This document shows positions 7,719 through 15,695 of a stretch of 25,910 nucleotides of DNA, one piece after another. Every line of letters begins with the position of its first letter. Position 1 is the stretch's first letter. The translations under genes and the position numbers were made by a program. The stretch is from the NCBI GenBank assembly GCA_024640585.1, contig JAHEEQ010000020.1:1-25910 (forward strand). The letters are read 5' to 3'. This DNA comes from Micrococcales bacterium (GTDB taxonomy: Bacteria; Actinomycetota; Actinomycetes; S36-B12; UBA5976). The notes beneath the pieces are model-generated. The model made no database searches, was not told where the DNA came from, and saw nothing but the letters and a program-made list of their open reading frames with translations.

Positions 7719-9176
7719 ATGGCCGAAAACAAAGGAATGTTCAGCACAGAGCGCTCAGCTGAGCGCATTTTGGTGTCAGATGTCTTTGAGCGCAAAGACC
7801 AAAGAGAGCCACGTCCTGACTTTGGCTACGTGCAAGAAGCCTCTCGGCAAATTCCTGTTTACCACCAATGCGACGTTCTCGTTGTGGGTGGGGGGCCTTC
7901 AGGCACAGCTGCTGCGGTTGCAGCTGCTAGGTCTGGCGCAAGTGTGGCACTTTTAGAGCGCTACAACCATCTGGGTGGACTGTCGACCGGTGGCCTGGTA
8001 CTTTGGATTGACCGCATGACAGATTGGGAGGGCAAATTGGTCATCCGCGGATTTGCAGAAGAAATCTTCAACCGACTGCCAGCTGACGCCATTGCAGGCC
8101 CTGATAAAAGCGATTGGGGTTCCAAAGATCCTACCAAAGCAGCACATTGGTCGCAAAGAACTGCAGCCTATCACGGCGTTGTTACATGGTCGCCAACCAT
8201 TGATCCGGAGCGTCTGAAACTTCTTAGTCAAGAAATAGTGCTGGAAGAGAACGTCAAGCTCATCTATCACTCATGGGCTGCAGAGCCCTTGGTTGAAAAC
8301 AATACAGTCATTGGTGTTGCCTTTGAAAGCAAAGAGGGGCGCATGGCTATCAAAGCCAAAGTGCTAATTGATGCAACTGGCGACGGTGACATGTTTGCAC
8401 GCGCAGGTGCTGCATACACCAATGACATTGAAGCGGCCGACGTTCACCATTGCATGAACACAGCCTGGCTTTTTGGTGGCGTTGATATGAATCGATGGAT
8501 TGAATTCAAAGCGGGGCAACCCGACGCTTTTACCGCTTTTATGGCGAAGGGACGTGAGGCTTGTGGTTTATTCGAGAGACCTTTTGTTTCATGGCGCAAC
8601 GACATCGCTTTGTTCATGGGTCCTAGACAAACCGGATACTCTGCACTGGATGTCGATGATTTAACAGCCGTAGAAGTGCGATCGCATCGCGCGATGTCGC
8701 AGCACCTTGATTTTTTTAAAGAACATGCCCCTGGCTTTGAAAACGCGTATTTGATGCTCAGCGCACCTCAAATTGGCGTCAGGCATGCACGTCGATTAAA
8801 AGGAATGAGTGCTGTCTTGCGTGAGCAGTGGCCAATGGGGGTGGCGCTGCCTGATGAAATTGCTGTCTCACCAGCGGTATCTCCCAACTTCCCCAACATC
8901 TCTGTGCCATATGGCGCTTTGGTGCCTGAATCACTGGATGGTTTGCTCGCCTGTGGTCGACACCTTTCTTGCGACAGAAATTCACACGGCTTCATGCGCG
9001 AAATCCCTCAATGCTGGTTAACTGGTCAGGCAGCTGGCGTGGCTGCCGCATTGGCAGTTGCGCAGAAAGTTCAACCTCGCGCCGTTGACATTCATGCGCT
9101 TCAAGCCAAACTGATTGCCCAGGGTGCTTACTTAAGACCGCAGGCCGTGCATGTGCAAACCGCCGAAACCGTTTAA
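7719..9176 (+). CDS. FAD-dependent oxidoreductase, FAD_oxidored (PF12831-like)
   Basis: A flavoprotein of 485 aa. After about 50 residues it has the dinucleotide-binding motif VVGGGPSGTAAAVAAARSG (55-73), then Glu80 for ribose contact and HLGGLSTGG. A second FAD segment near the C-terminus reads LLACGRHLSCDRN and ends with QCWLTGQAAGVAAALA, the characteristic finish of this family. No signal peptide or membrane segment is seen, so it is probably cytoplasmic. It lies 27 nt after the ilvD-like gene and 9 nt before aconitase X. It could oxidise or reduce a hydroxy or unsaturated acid made by these dehydratases. Substrate and electron partner are unknown. Confidence 0.82.
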   Translation: MAENKGMFSTERSAERILVSDVFERKDQREPRPDFGYVQEASRQIPVYHQCDVLVVGGGPSGTAAAVAAARSGASVALLERYNHLGGLSTGGLVLWIDRMTDWEGKLVIRGFAEEIFNRLPADAIAGPDKSDWGSKDPTKAAHWSQRTAAYHGVVTWSPTIDPERLKLLSQEIVLEENVKLIYHSWAAEPLVENNTVIGVAFESKEGRMAIKAKVLIDATGDGDMFARAGAAYTNDIEAADVHHCMNTAWLFGGVDMNRWIEFKAGQPDAFTAFMAKGREACGLFERPFVSWRNDIALFMGPRQTGYSALDVDDLTAVEVRSHRAMSQHLDFFKEHAPGFENAYLMLSAPQIGVRHARRLKGMSAVLREQWPMGVALPDEIAVSPAVSPNFPNISVPYGALVPESLDGLLACGRHLSCDRNSHGFMREIPQCWLTGQAAGVAAALAVAQKVQPRAVDIHALQAKLIAQGAYLRPQAVHVQTAETV

Positions 9177-9185
9177 GGTCATGGT

Positions 9186-10469
9186 ATGCAACTGACAGAT
9201 GAAGAAAAGAGGATGCTGGATGGCAATCAAGGGCCTGCGGTTCAGAAGGCTATGGACTTACTGATGCGTTACGGCAATGCCTTAGGAGCTGAACGACTGG
9301 TTGAAACCAACAACATTGTTGCCTCGGTAAGTGCAACCACTCCGTTCATGCGAGATTTTGCCAAACAAAATGGGGGCATGGATGCGGTGTTCTCACAATT
9401 TAGTCTAGATAGCGATGAAGTTGTTTCCATTCCAAAAATCAAGGCTTTTACGACCCACACCCAATTGGGATTTGATCCAGCCCAAGCTGCGCGAATGGGT
9501 GTTGATGAGGAGACCGTTCATTTTTTCCGAAAGGGCGAAGCTTTTACTACAGGTCTTGGGATCCAAGCAACCAATACTTGTACCCCTTATCAGGTAGGAA
9601 ACATTCCTACACGAGGTGAACATTGCGCTTGGATGGAGTCTTCTGCCGTAATCTATTGCAATGCGGTCTTGGGGGCTCGAACCAATACGGAAGGTCGTGA
9701 GAGCGTTGGAGCTGCCATGCTGACTCAAAGAATTCCTTATTGGGGATACCACCTTGACGAGAATCGTTTAGGAACTCATTTAATCGAGGTTGCTACACCT
9801 ATAGAGACGACCGCTGATTGGGGCTTGTTGGGTTATTGGATTGGCGACAAAGTTCAGGAAAAAGTCCCCGTAGTGACTGGTATTGTTAGAACACCTAACT
9901 TGGCAAGATTGAAACACTTTGGCGCTTCAGCATCGTCTTCAGGTGGCGTAGAGATGTACCATATTGAAGGTATTACTCCTGAAGCCATGACTCTAGCGCA
10001 AGCCTTTGGACATAAAAAACCACGAGAAATATTTAGGTTTGATGCCAAAGAAAAGACCCAAATTCTGGACAAACTCAATAGCACAGGCAAAGAAACTAAG
10101 GTTGACTACGTCATGCTGGGTTGCCCTCACTACAGCATGGAGCAACTTTGGGAACTGGCGCAACTCATTGAGGGGCGCAAAGTTCACCCTGACTGTGAGC
10201 TATGGATCTTTACGCCGCGAAGTACCAAAACTCTGTGTGATCAAAATGGCTATACCAGAATCATTGAAGAAGCTGGAGGTCACATTTTGTCTGACAGTTG
10301 TTCAGCCATGAGTCGCGCCATGCCCAAAGGGACTCGAGTAGTCGCTATGGACTCAGCTAAACAAACACATTACCTTCCTGCCATTCTGGGTATTCAAGCT
10401 TGGTTTGGCTCTACGGCCGATTGCGTAGAGGCGGCTTGCACTGGCCATTGGCAAGGCGGATTGAGATGA
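9186..10469 (+). CDS. Aconitase X large (catalytic) subunit
   Basis: A cytoplasmic protein of 427 aa matching the AcnX catalytic domain (DUF521). Family members dehydrate cis-3-hydroxy-L-proline in bacteria or mevalonate 5-phosphate in archaea. Cysteines suited to bind an Fe-S cluster occur at Cys132 (NTCTPYQ), Cys313 (LGCPHYSMEQL) and Cys372 (SDSCSAM). The blocks GARTNTEGRES (163-173) and GCPHYS are typical. AAGG lies upstream of the ATG. The stop overlaps the ATG of the small subunit (ATGA), as expected for the two-polypeptide type. No proline racemase, ornithine cyclodeaminase-like reductase or other hydroxyproline gene is nearby, so the substrate may differ from the characterised bacterial one. 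Confidence 0.87.
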   Translation: MQLTDEEKRMLDGNQGPAVQKAMDLLMRYGNALGAERLVETNNIVASVSATTPFMRDFAKQNGGMDAVFSQFSLDSDEVVSIPKIKAFTTHTQLGFDPAQAARMGVDEETVHFFRKGEAFTTGLGIQATNTCTPYQVGNIPTRGEHCAWMESSAVIYCNAVLGARTNTEGRESVGAAMLTQRIPYWGYHLDENRLGTHLIEVATPIETTADWGLLGYWIGDKVQEKVPVVTGIVRTPNLARLKHFGASASSSGGVEMYHIEGITPEAMTLAQAFGHKKPREIFRFDAKEKTQILDKLNSTGKETKVDYVMLGCPHYSMEQLWELAQLIEGRKVHPDCELWIFTPRSTKTLCDQNGYTRIIEEAGGHILSDSCSAMSRAMPKGTRVVAMDSAKQTHYLPAILGIQAWFGSTADCVEAACTGHWQGGLR

Positions 10470-10918
10470 ACGATAGCACCCACAAAATTATCTTGCATGG
10501 CAGATGCGTGGTCCCAGGCATCTGCGAGGGCGAGGCCTTAGTTACTAATCAACAAATTTCTGGCTGGGGCGGAATTGACTCCAGAACGGGCACTATTGTT
10601 GAAACACGACATGAACTGAAAGGCAGGAGTTTTGCTGGAAAAGTTTTGGTTTTCCCTGGAGCAAAAGGGTCTTCGGGTTGGTCCAATGCATTTCATCTCA
10701 CGCGCACTTTTGGAGTGAGTCCCGCTGCCATGTTGTTCAACGAAATGACGACCAAAGTTGCTCTTGGGGCTGTGGTCACACGTGCACCTTGCGTAACCGA
10801 TTTTGACCAAAATCCTTTAGACATCATTGAATCTGGCGACTGGGTCAGAGTTGATGCTACTCAAGGCCTTATTGAAATTACCAAGCGTTCAAAAGCCATT
10901 TCAGAGGAAATTAAATGA
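10466..10918 (+). CDS. Aconitase X small subunit (DUF126 swivelling domain)
   Basis: A protein of 150 aa that would pair with the preceding AcnX large subunit as the mobile swivelling domain. Visible blocks are GRCVVPGICEGEALV (12-26), GWGGIDSRTGTIVE (33-46) and the serine-rich loop FPGAKGSSGWSNAFHL (63-78), which in the family supplies an active-site serine. The ATG at 10466 overlaps the large-subunit stop by 4 nt, and its own stop overlaps the next ATG by 4 nt, so three genes are translationally chained. An open frame from 10400 would add 22 residues inside the large-subunit gene and is rejected. Confidence 0.87.
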   Translation: MNDSTHKIILHGRCVVPGICEGEALVTNQQISGWGGIDSRTGTIVETRHELKGRSFAGKVLVFPGAKGSSGWSNAFHLTRTFGVSPAAMLFNEMTTKVALGAVVTRAPCVTDFDQNPLDIIESGDWVRVDATQGLIEITKRSKAISEEIK

Positions 10919-11877
10919 GATCTTTTTTCAATCTGATCACGTTGGGTTTGATGTTTTTTGCTTCCGCATTTCAAAGTGCAGTAGCCGCAGACTACCCAAA
11001 TAAAACCGTTCGCTTGATTGTTCCATTTCCTCCGGGGGGTGCCACAGATGCTTTGGCACGTTTGATGGCTGAAAAACTGAGCGAAAAATGGAAACAACCA
11101 GTGGTTGTTGAAAATAAACCAGGTGCTAACACTGCCATCGGAACTGATATCGTGGCTAAATCTGCACCTGATGGCCATGTGATAGGAATTGTTACTGGCT
11201 CACACGTGACAAACCCATTGCTTGGTGCCAAACTTCCATATGACACTTTGAAAGATTTGACAGGCATCATGATGCTCACTCGCTTTCAAATGGGTATATA
11301 TGCGCACCCCTCACTGCCTGCCAATACACCAACTGAATTGATTGAACTGGCTAAACAAAAACCACCCTTGACTTATGCTGCGGCAACGACTCAATCTTAC
11401 CTTGGCATGAGTTTACTCAACTCTATGACCAGTACAACAATGGAATACGTAGCCTACAAAGGAAGTGCACAAGCAATCAATGATGTATTGGGGGGGCATA
11501 TTAAATTAATGATTGACCCTGTCTTACACAGTACATTGCAACACGTGCAGGCTGGCAAACTCAAACTCATTGGCACGTTGGGCAGTAAGAGTGCCGACCT
11601 AACACCCAATTCGCCAATATTCGGAAAATCAGTCAACGGTTACGATTTCACTGGCGTCTTTGGTTTGATTGCTCGAGGAGGCACATCACCTGCACTTGTA
11701 CGTCAAATTAGAAATGATTTTGCCACTGTCATGCAAATGCCTGAGGTCGCTGATCGGATTCGATCAATTGGGCAAGAGTCAATTGCATCCACTCCCGAAG
11801 AGTACAACACCTATATTTTGGATGAGATCAAAAAATGGACTCCCGTCATTCAAGCCACGGGTGCAAAGCTAGATTAA
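10915..11877 (+). CDS. TTT substrate-binding protein (TctC/Bug family), Sec type
   Basis: A periplasmic receptor of 320 aa. It has a hydrophobic signal peptide ending near AVAAD (about residue 24), then the family start YPNKTVRLIVPFPPGGATDALAR, ENKPGANTAIG and APDGH. The central ligand region (AATTQSYLGMSL … EYVAYKGSAQAINDVLGGHI) lacks the common GSG loop found in several relatives, hinting at a different ligand. Its ATG overlaps the aconitase X small-subunit stop, so it is co-translated with that enzyme and probably captures the same pathway's acid. No TctA or TctB membrane genes are present. Bug receptors typically bind mono- or dicarboxylates. Confidence 0.9.
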   Translation: MRSFFNLITLGLMFFASAFQSAVAADYPNKTVRLIVPFPPGGATDALARLMAEKLSEKWKQPVVVENKPGANTAIGTDIVAKSAPDGHVIGIVTGSHVTNPLLGAKLPYDTLKDLTGIMMLTRFQMGIYAHPSLPANTPTELIELAKQKPPLTYAAATTQSYLGMSLLNSMTSTTMEYVAYKGSAQAINDVLGGHIKLMIDPVLHSTLQHVQAGKLKLIGTLGSKSADLTPNSPIFGKSVNGYDFTGVFGLIARGGTSPALVRQIRNDFATVMQMPEVADRIRSIGQESIASTPEEYNTYILDEIKKWTPVIQATGAKLD

Positions 11878-11907
11878 TACATAAATCAAATTGAAAAAGG
11901 AGTTCGA

Positions 11908-12888
11908 ATGAAACAACTTATTACACGTCGCCAATTTGGTGTGGGTATGTCTGCCATCACAGCAACTGCAACTCTTCCAAATGCTTTTGCACAACCTAGC
12001 TTTCCTAGCAAGCCCGTCACGTTGATTGTGCCGAATGCACCAGGAGGTGCCATCGATATATTGGCTAGATCATTGCAACAACATTTGCAAACAGCATGGG
12101 GTCAAGCAGTGATAGTCGAATACAAACCTGGCGCTGGCACAGCACTCGGAACTGACTTCACAGCCAAGGCTGCACCTGATGGCCACACTTTATGCTTGGT
12201 TGCAACGCCACATGTAATCAATCCCGCCATGCGCCAACTTCCATTTGATACTGTGAAGGACCTGTCTGGTATCACTATATTGGGTGTTTCCAATGTCTTG
12301 ATCTCTGCGACATCGGCCTATCCCAGTAGCAACCTGAAAGACATGGTTGAATTGGTTAAAAAGAATCCAAGCAAATATTCCTATGCCAGTCCTGGTAGTG
12401 GCAGTTCAATGCACTTTGCCATGGAACTTCTAAAGCAAAGGGCAGGGATTGAACTGCTTCATGTTCCTTTTAAGGGCAGTGGCCCAGCATATCCAGAAGT
12501 ATTTTCTGGTCGAATTGATTTTTTGGTTGACCCACTTTTCTCTAGCTTGCCCTATGTGAAGTCAGGAAAGCTTAAACCCATTGCTGTTACAGGCCCTCGC
12601 AGATCGCCTTTGGCGCCCGAAATACCTACAGTAGCAGAACTCTTCCCTGGTTTCACTGTTCAAAGCATGTTTGGTATGGTTGTGGCCAGTGGTACGCCAA
12701 GACCTGTGGTGCAAAAAATTTATAACGATGTTTTGGGTGTGATGAAAAAGACCGAAGTGATTGAAAAAATGGCGGCCTTGGGATTGGAGCCTAATCCCCT
12801 AACGCCTGAACAATTTGATACAACGATCAAGGAGGACATTGAACGTTGGACAAAGCTGGTTAAGAGCGCCAATATCAAACTTGACTAA
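11908..12888 (+). CDS. TTT substrate-binding protein (TctC/Bug family), Tat-type signal
   Basis: A second receptor of 326 aa, 30 nt after the first, with a strong AGGAG site. The N-terminus has a twin-arginine motif TRRQFGVGM, a mild hydrophobic stretch and a likely cleavage at AFA-Q (about residue 28), suggesting export in folded form. The mature protein begins FPSKPVTLIVPNAPGGAIDILAR and contains YKPGAGTALG, APDGH, the loop SPGSGSSMHFAMELL, and HVPFKGSGPAYPEVFSG. Its ligand loops differ clearly from the preceding receptor, so the pair probably covers two ligands. It is encoded 32 nt before the TauD-like dioxygenase gene. Confidence 0.9.
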   Translation: MKQLITRRQFGVGMSAITATATLPNAFAQPSFPSKPVTLIVPNAPGGAIDILARSLQQHLQTAWGQAVIVEYKPGAGTALGTDFTAKAAPDGHTLCLVATPHVINPAMRQLPFDTVKDLSGITILGVSNVLISATSAYPSSNLKDMVELVKKNPSKYSYASPGSGSSMHFAMELLKQRAGIELLHVPFKGSGPAYPEVFSGRIDFLVDPLFSSLPYVKSGKLKPIAVTGPRRSPLAPEIPTVAELFPGFTVQSMFGMVVASGTPRPVVQKIYNDVLGVMKKTEVIEKMAALGLEPNPLTPEQFDTTIKEDIERWTKLVKSANIKLD

Positions 12889-12920
12889 ATGACTAAGTCT
12901 GAAATCATAAAGCTCTCAGT

Positions 12921-13775
12921 ATGCGTATCGAACAACTTTCACCATTTGCGGGGCGAGTCACAGACATTAATCTCAGTCATGTCTCGCTCGCTCAGGCAGA
13001 TTCCATCAAAAAAGCTATGGATCAACATGGGGTTCTGGTCTTTCCAGAACAACACATTGGTCAAGACGAACAAATTGCATTTGCTAATTCCCTCGGCCCC
13101 TTAGAATTGGGTTTCAGAAAAATTAAGTCAGGTGGACATCGGTTGAAATACAACGAATTGGCTGATATTTCTAATGTCACCGTCGATGGCCATGTTGCTG
13201 CTCGAGATCACAATAAAATTGTGAGCAATCTGGCCAATCAGTTGTGGCACAGTGACAGCTCTTTTCAAAAGCCTCGTGCAAAATATTCTATGCTTGCCGC
13301 CACAGTGGTACCAGATTTTGGTGGTGAAACAGAGTTTGCTGACTTGCGTTTAGCCTATGATCAATTACCCGATTGGCGCAGGGCGCAAATCAAGGGTAAA
13401 AATGCAGTTCACTCAGCCCTTCATTCAAGGTTTATGTTGGGCGATACCCAGTACACCCCAGAACAGATTGCCACATTCCCTCCTGTTGTCTGGCCCCTCA
13501 TTCAAACAGATCCTCAAACTGGGCGTAAAATTTTGTACGTTGGAGCACATGCTTGCGAAGTTGAAGGCATGGTTCTCGCTGAGAGTAGGATACTTTTAAT
13601 GGATCTTCTCGAACATGCCACTCAACGCCAGTTCGTTTATACGCACCACTGGCAAGTAGGCGATTTAGTCATGTGGGACAATACAGCAACACTGCATCGT
13701 GGACGATATTTCGATCTTTCAGTTCGTCGCGAACTAAGGCGAGCAACTACGCAAGAAGTCGAAACAGCTCGTTAG
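12921..13775 (+). CDS. TauD/TfdA-family 2-oxoglutarate-dependent dioxygenase
   Basis: A non-haem Fe(II) oxygenase of 284 aa. The iron triad is His110-x-Asp112 (WHSDSSF) and His259 (NTATLHRG). The 2-oxoglutarate contacts are Thr137 (GGETEFAD) and Arg270. WHSDSSF and GETEFADLRLAYDQLP resemble TfdA, which cleaves the ether of 2,4-dichlorophenoxyacetate, more than taurine dioxygenase, but the family also acts on other carboxylates and sulfonates. Its probable role is hydroxylation or ether cleavage of an imported acid, releasing CO2 and succinate. The ribosome site is weak. It is the last gene of operon D, and a weak terminator follows at 13889-13913. The exact substrate is unknown. Confidence 0.87.
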   Translation: MRIEQLSPFAGRVTDINLSHVSLAQADSIKKAMDQHGVLVFPEQHIGQDEQIAFANSLGPLELGFRKIKSGGHRLKYNELADISNVTVDGHVAARDHNKIVSNLANQLWHSDSSFQKPRAKYSMLAATVVPDFGGETEFADLRLAYDQLPDWRRAQIKGKNAVHSALHSRFMLGDTQYTPEQIATFPPVVWPLIQTDPQTGRKILYVGAHACEVEGMVLAESRILLMDLLEHATQRQFVYTHHWQVGDLVMWDNTATLHRGRYFDLSVRRELRRATTQEVETAR

Positions 13776-13888
13776 ACTTTTGCACTAACTTAGCTACCCA
13801 CCAAAACGTTCCGTCATTTAATTTTATGGTTTCAAACTCATGGATCCAGCAATAGCATTTCTTTGCATTTGCGAGCTAGACTTTGAAC

Positions 13889-13913
13889 GTCATGCGTATG
13901 ACTTTATTTTTTT
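13889..13913 (+). terminator. Weak intrinsic terminator after operon D
   Basis: GTCAT (13889-13893) and ATGAC (13898-13902) form a 5-bp stem with a GCGT loop, followed directly by TTTATTTTTTT. The stem is short, but the U-tract and its place between two convergent operons support termination of the + strand transcript. No counterpart for the reverse operon was found in 13776-13934. Confidence 0.4.
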
Positions 13914-13934
13914 GCAGGTAGCTTCACCATCTAG

Positions 13935-14939
13935 TCAAGCATCACGCCTTGCTGAAAGTGGATAAGAAGGATCGTTATAGCCTGGTGTAGATGGATGCCC
14001 AGGCGAGACAAGTTGATTCACAAACTCTTCATCCTCGTGTGTGATGGTGACATCCAATGCCCCCCAATAGTCTTGCCACTGCGCCAACGTGCGGGGCCCG
14101 CCAATGACGGATGTGACGGCTCTGTTTGCTAATACCCAAGCTAATGCAAAGTGCGAGAGTTGAATACCTTTTTCTTCGCAACGGACGCTGAGCTTTTGTG
14201 CGATCTCTAAAGACTCTTTGCGGTACTCAGTTTCTAGCATGCGCTTGTCGCCACGCGCCAAACGGCTTTCTGGAATGGGCGCTGCTTCGGGTGCATATTT
14301 GCCAGTGAGTATGCCTCTAGCGATTGGACTATAGGACGCAACGCCTATTCCGTAATGTGCACAAGCTTCCAGTATTTCAACCTCTGGCAGACGGTTGAGC
14401 AAATTGTAGTATGGCTGGCAGACAACAGGTGCTGGCATGTTCAATTGCTGGCATAAGCGCATGACCTCTGCAATTCGCCAACCTCTGAAATTAGACAAAC
14501 CCCAATATCGAATTTTGCCATCGCGCAGCAAAGACTCAATAGCTCGTAAGGGCTCTTCAAGGTGCATGCCATTGAAGTCTCGGTGCAGGTAATAGATGTC
14601 CAAATGGGTGGTTTGCAAGCGACTTAAGCTTTCCTCACATGCGCGCATCATCCAGGTGCACGAGTATTCGCGCTCATTGAGTTGTTCTGACATGCTGTTG
14701 CCAACTTTACTGGCCAAGATCCAACGGTTGCGACTGCCTTTGATCAATTCGCCCGTCATCACTTCAGATTTTCCAAAACTATAAACATCGGCCGTGTCAA
14801 TGAAGTTGCAACCGTTCTCCAGGGCATGGTCAACAATGCTGCGAGCCTCGGAGATGTTGGTTTGATCTGCAAACATCATGGTTCCAAGGCAGATGCGAGA
14901 GACTTTCAAGGGGCTGCGACCTAAGTTTTTATAAATCAT
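13935..14939 (-). CDS. Aldo/keto reductase
   Basis: A cytoplasmic NADP(H)-type oxidoreductase of 334 aa, the usual length for the AKR superfamily. The catalytic tetrad is visible: Asp48 and Tyr53 (IDTADVYSFG), Lys78 (ASKVG) and His119 (YYLHRDF). SNF (about 153) and a late VIGGPRTLAQW match the cofactor-binding C-terminal part. AAGG lies upstream of the ATG. It is the last gene of the reverse operon, 119 nt after the leuD-like gene. It would reduce an aldehyde or ketone, or oxidise the alcohol, after the hydratase step. A general detoxifying role is equally possible. Confidence 0.9.
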   Translation of the reverse strand: MIYKNLGRSPLKVSRICLGTMMFADQTNISEARSIVDHALENGCNFIDTADVYSFGKSEVMTGELIKGSRNRWILASKVGNSMSEQLNEREYSCTWMMRACEESLSRLQTTHLDIYYLHRDFNGMHLEEPLRAIESLLRDGKIRYWGLSNFRGWRIAEVMRLCQQLNMPAPVVCQPYYNLLNRLPEVEILEACAHYGIGVASYSPIARGILTGKYAPEAAPIPESRLARGDKRMLETEYRKESLEIAQKLSVRCEEKGIQLSHFALAWVLANRAVTSVIGGPRTLAQWQDYWGALDVTITHEDEEFVNQLVSPGHPSTPGYNDPSYPLSARRDA

Positions 14940-15058
14940 TTGCGTACCTTTAACCCCAATTATTTAGAAAGCCACTTGAGACTGATCGTTGTGGGCGATG
15001 GATTCTGTGAAATGGTGTGAGAGTCCAAAGACCAATTTTTGCGGTAGAACAAAATTCT

Positions 15059-15691
15059 TCATCCTAGCAATTGTTCCCATGGTCTTTTCTTTGACACAAG
15101 CTCTTCAAATTGATTGATTGATTGCGCACGACTCAAGGTGTTTGATAATTCATCAGATCCATTTATCAACATCTGTTGCCTAAACAGAGGTATTGAAAAT
15201 GAAATTTCAAATCCTGAAGCGGTTTTGAGCTCCAAATTTCTTAGATTCAAGAAAAAATGCTCTCCACGCTCTGCCATGACGCTGAGCTTAATGATGTCCT
15301 CAATTGGTAACACCAATGGCAACATGTGATTTCTGAAGCAATTGTCTTTGAAAATTAAACCAAAACTTGGCGCAATGACGCATCGAATTCCAAAGGCTTG
15401 AAGCATTGTTGCAGCAGTCTCTCTTGAACTTCCGCATGCGAAATTTTCACCTGCTATCAAAAATTTAGATTCACGAAATGGTTCTCTATTAAGAACAAAC
15501 TCGGGGATTTCCTGCCCATTACTTTGGTAACGCCAGGGGCCAAAAAGCCGCTGAGCTAATTCGAATGAGCTTCGGATGCCAGCAGGTTGAAGTCCTTGGC
15601 CTGCTCTAACTAAAGGAGCAATGGTGTCAGTGTTGATGTCTGATTTCATTAAAGCAGCTGCTGTACCTTGTAGTGTGATCAAAGCCGTCAT
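15059..15691 (-). CDS. LeuD-like small subunit of an aconitase-family hydratase
   Basis: A 210-aa swivelling-domain subunit resembling 3-isopropylmalate dehydratase small subunit. It shows SDINTDTIAPL (17-27), GPWRY (51-55), the active-site loop GENFACGSSRE (81-91) and IAPSFGLIFKDNCFRNHMLP (106-125). The usual REH of LeuD is RET here (Thr92), and the specificity region between residues 28 and 50 is unlike biosynthetic LeuD. The SD AGGAG overlaps the leuC-like stop, so the two subunits are coupled. It is likely a catabolic hydratase/isomerase for a substituted malate-type acid; leucine synthesis is less likely without leuB or leuA nearby. Confidence 0.85.
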   Translation of the reverse strand: MTALITLQGTAAALMKSDINTDTIAPLVRAGQGLQPAGIRSSFELAQRLFGPWRYQSNGQEIPEFVLNREPFRESKFLIAGENFACGSSRETAATMLQAFGIRCVIAPSFGLIFKDNCFRNHMLPLVLPIEDIIKLSVMAERGEHFFLNLRNLELKTASGFEISFSIPLFRQQMLINGSDELSNTLSRAQSINQFEELVSKKRPWEQLLG

Positions 15692-15695
15692 TTGG

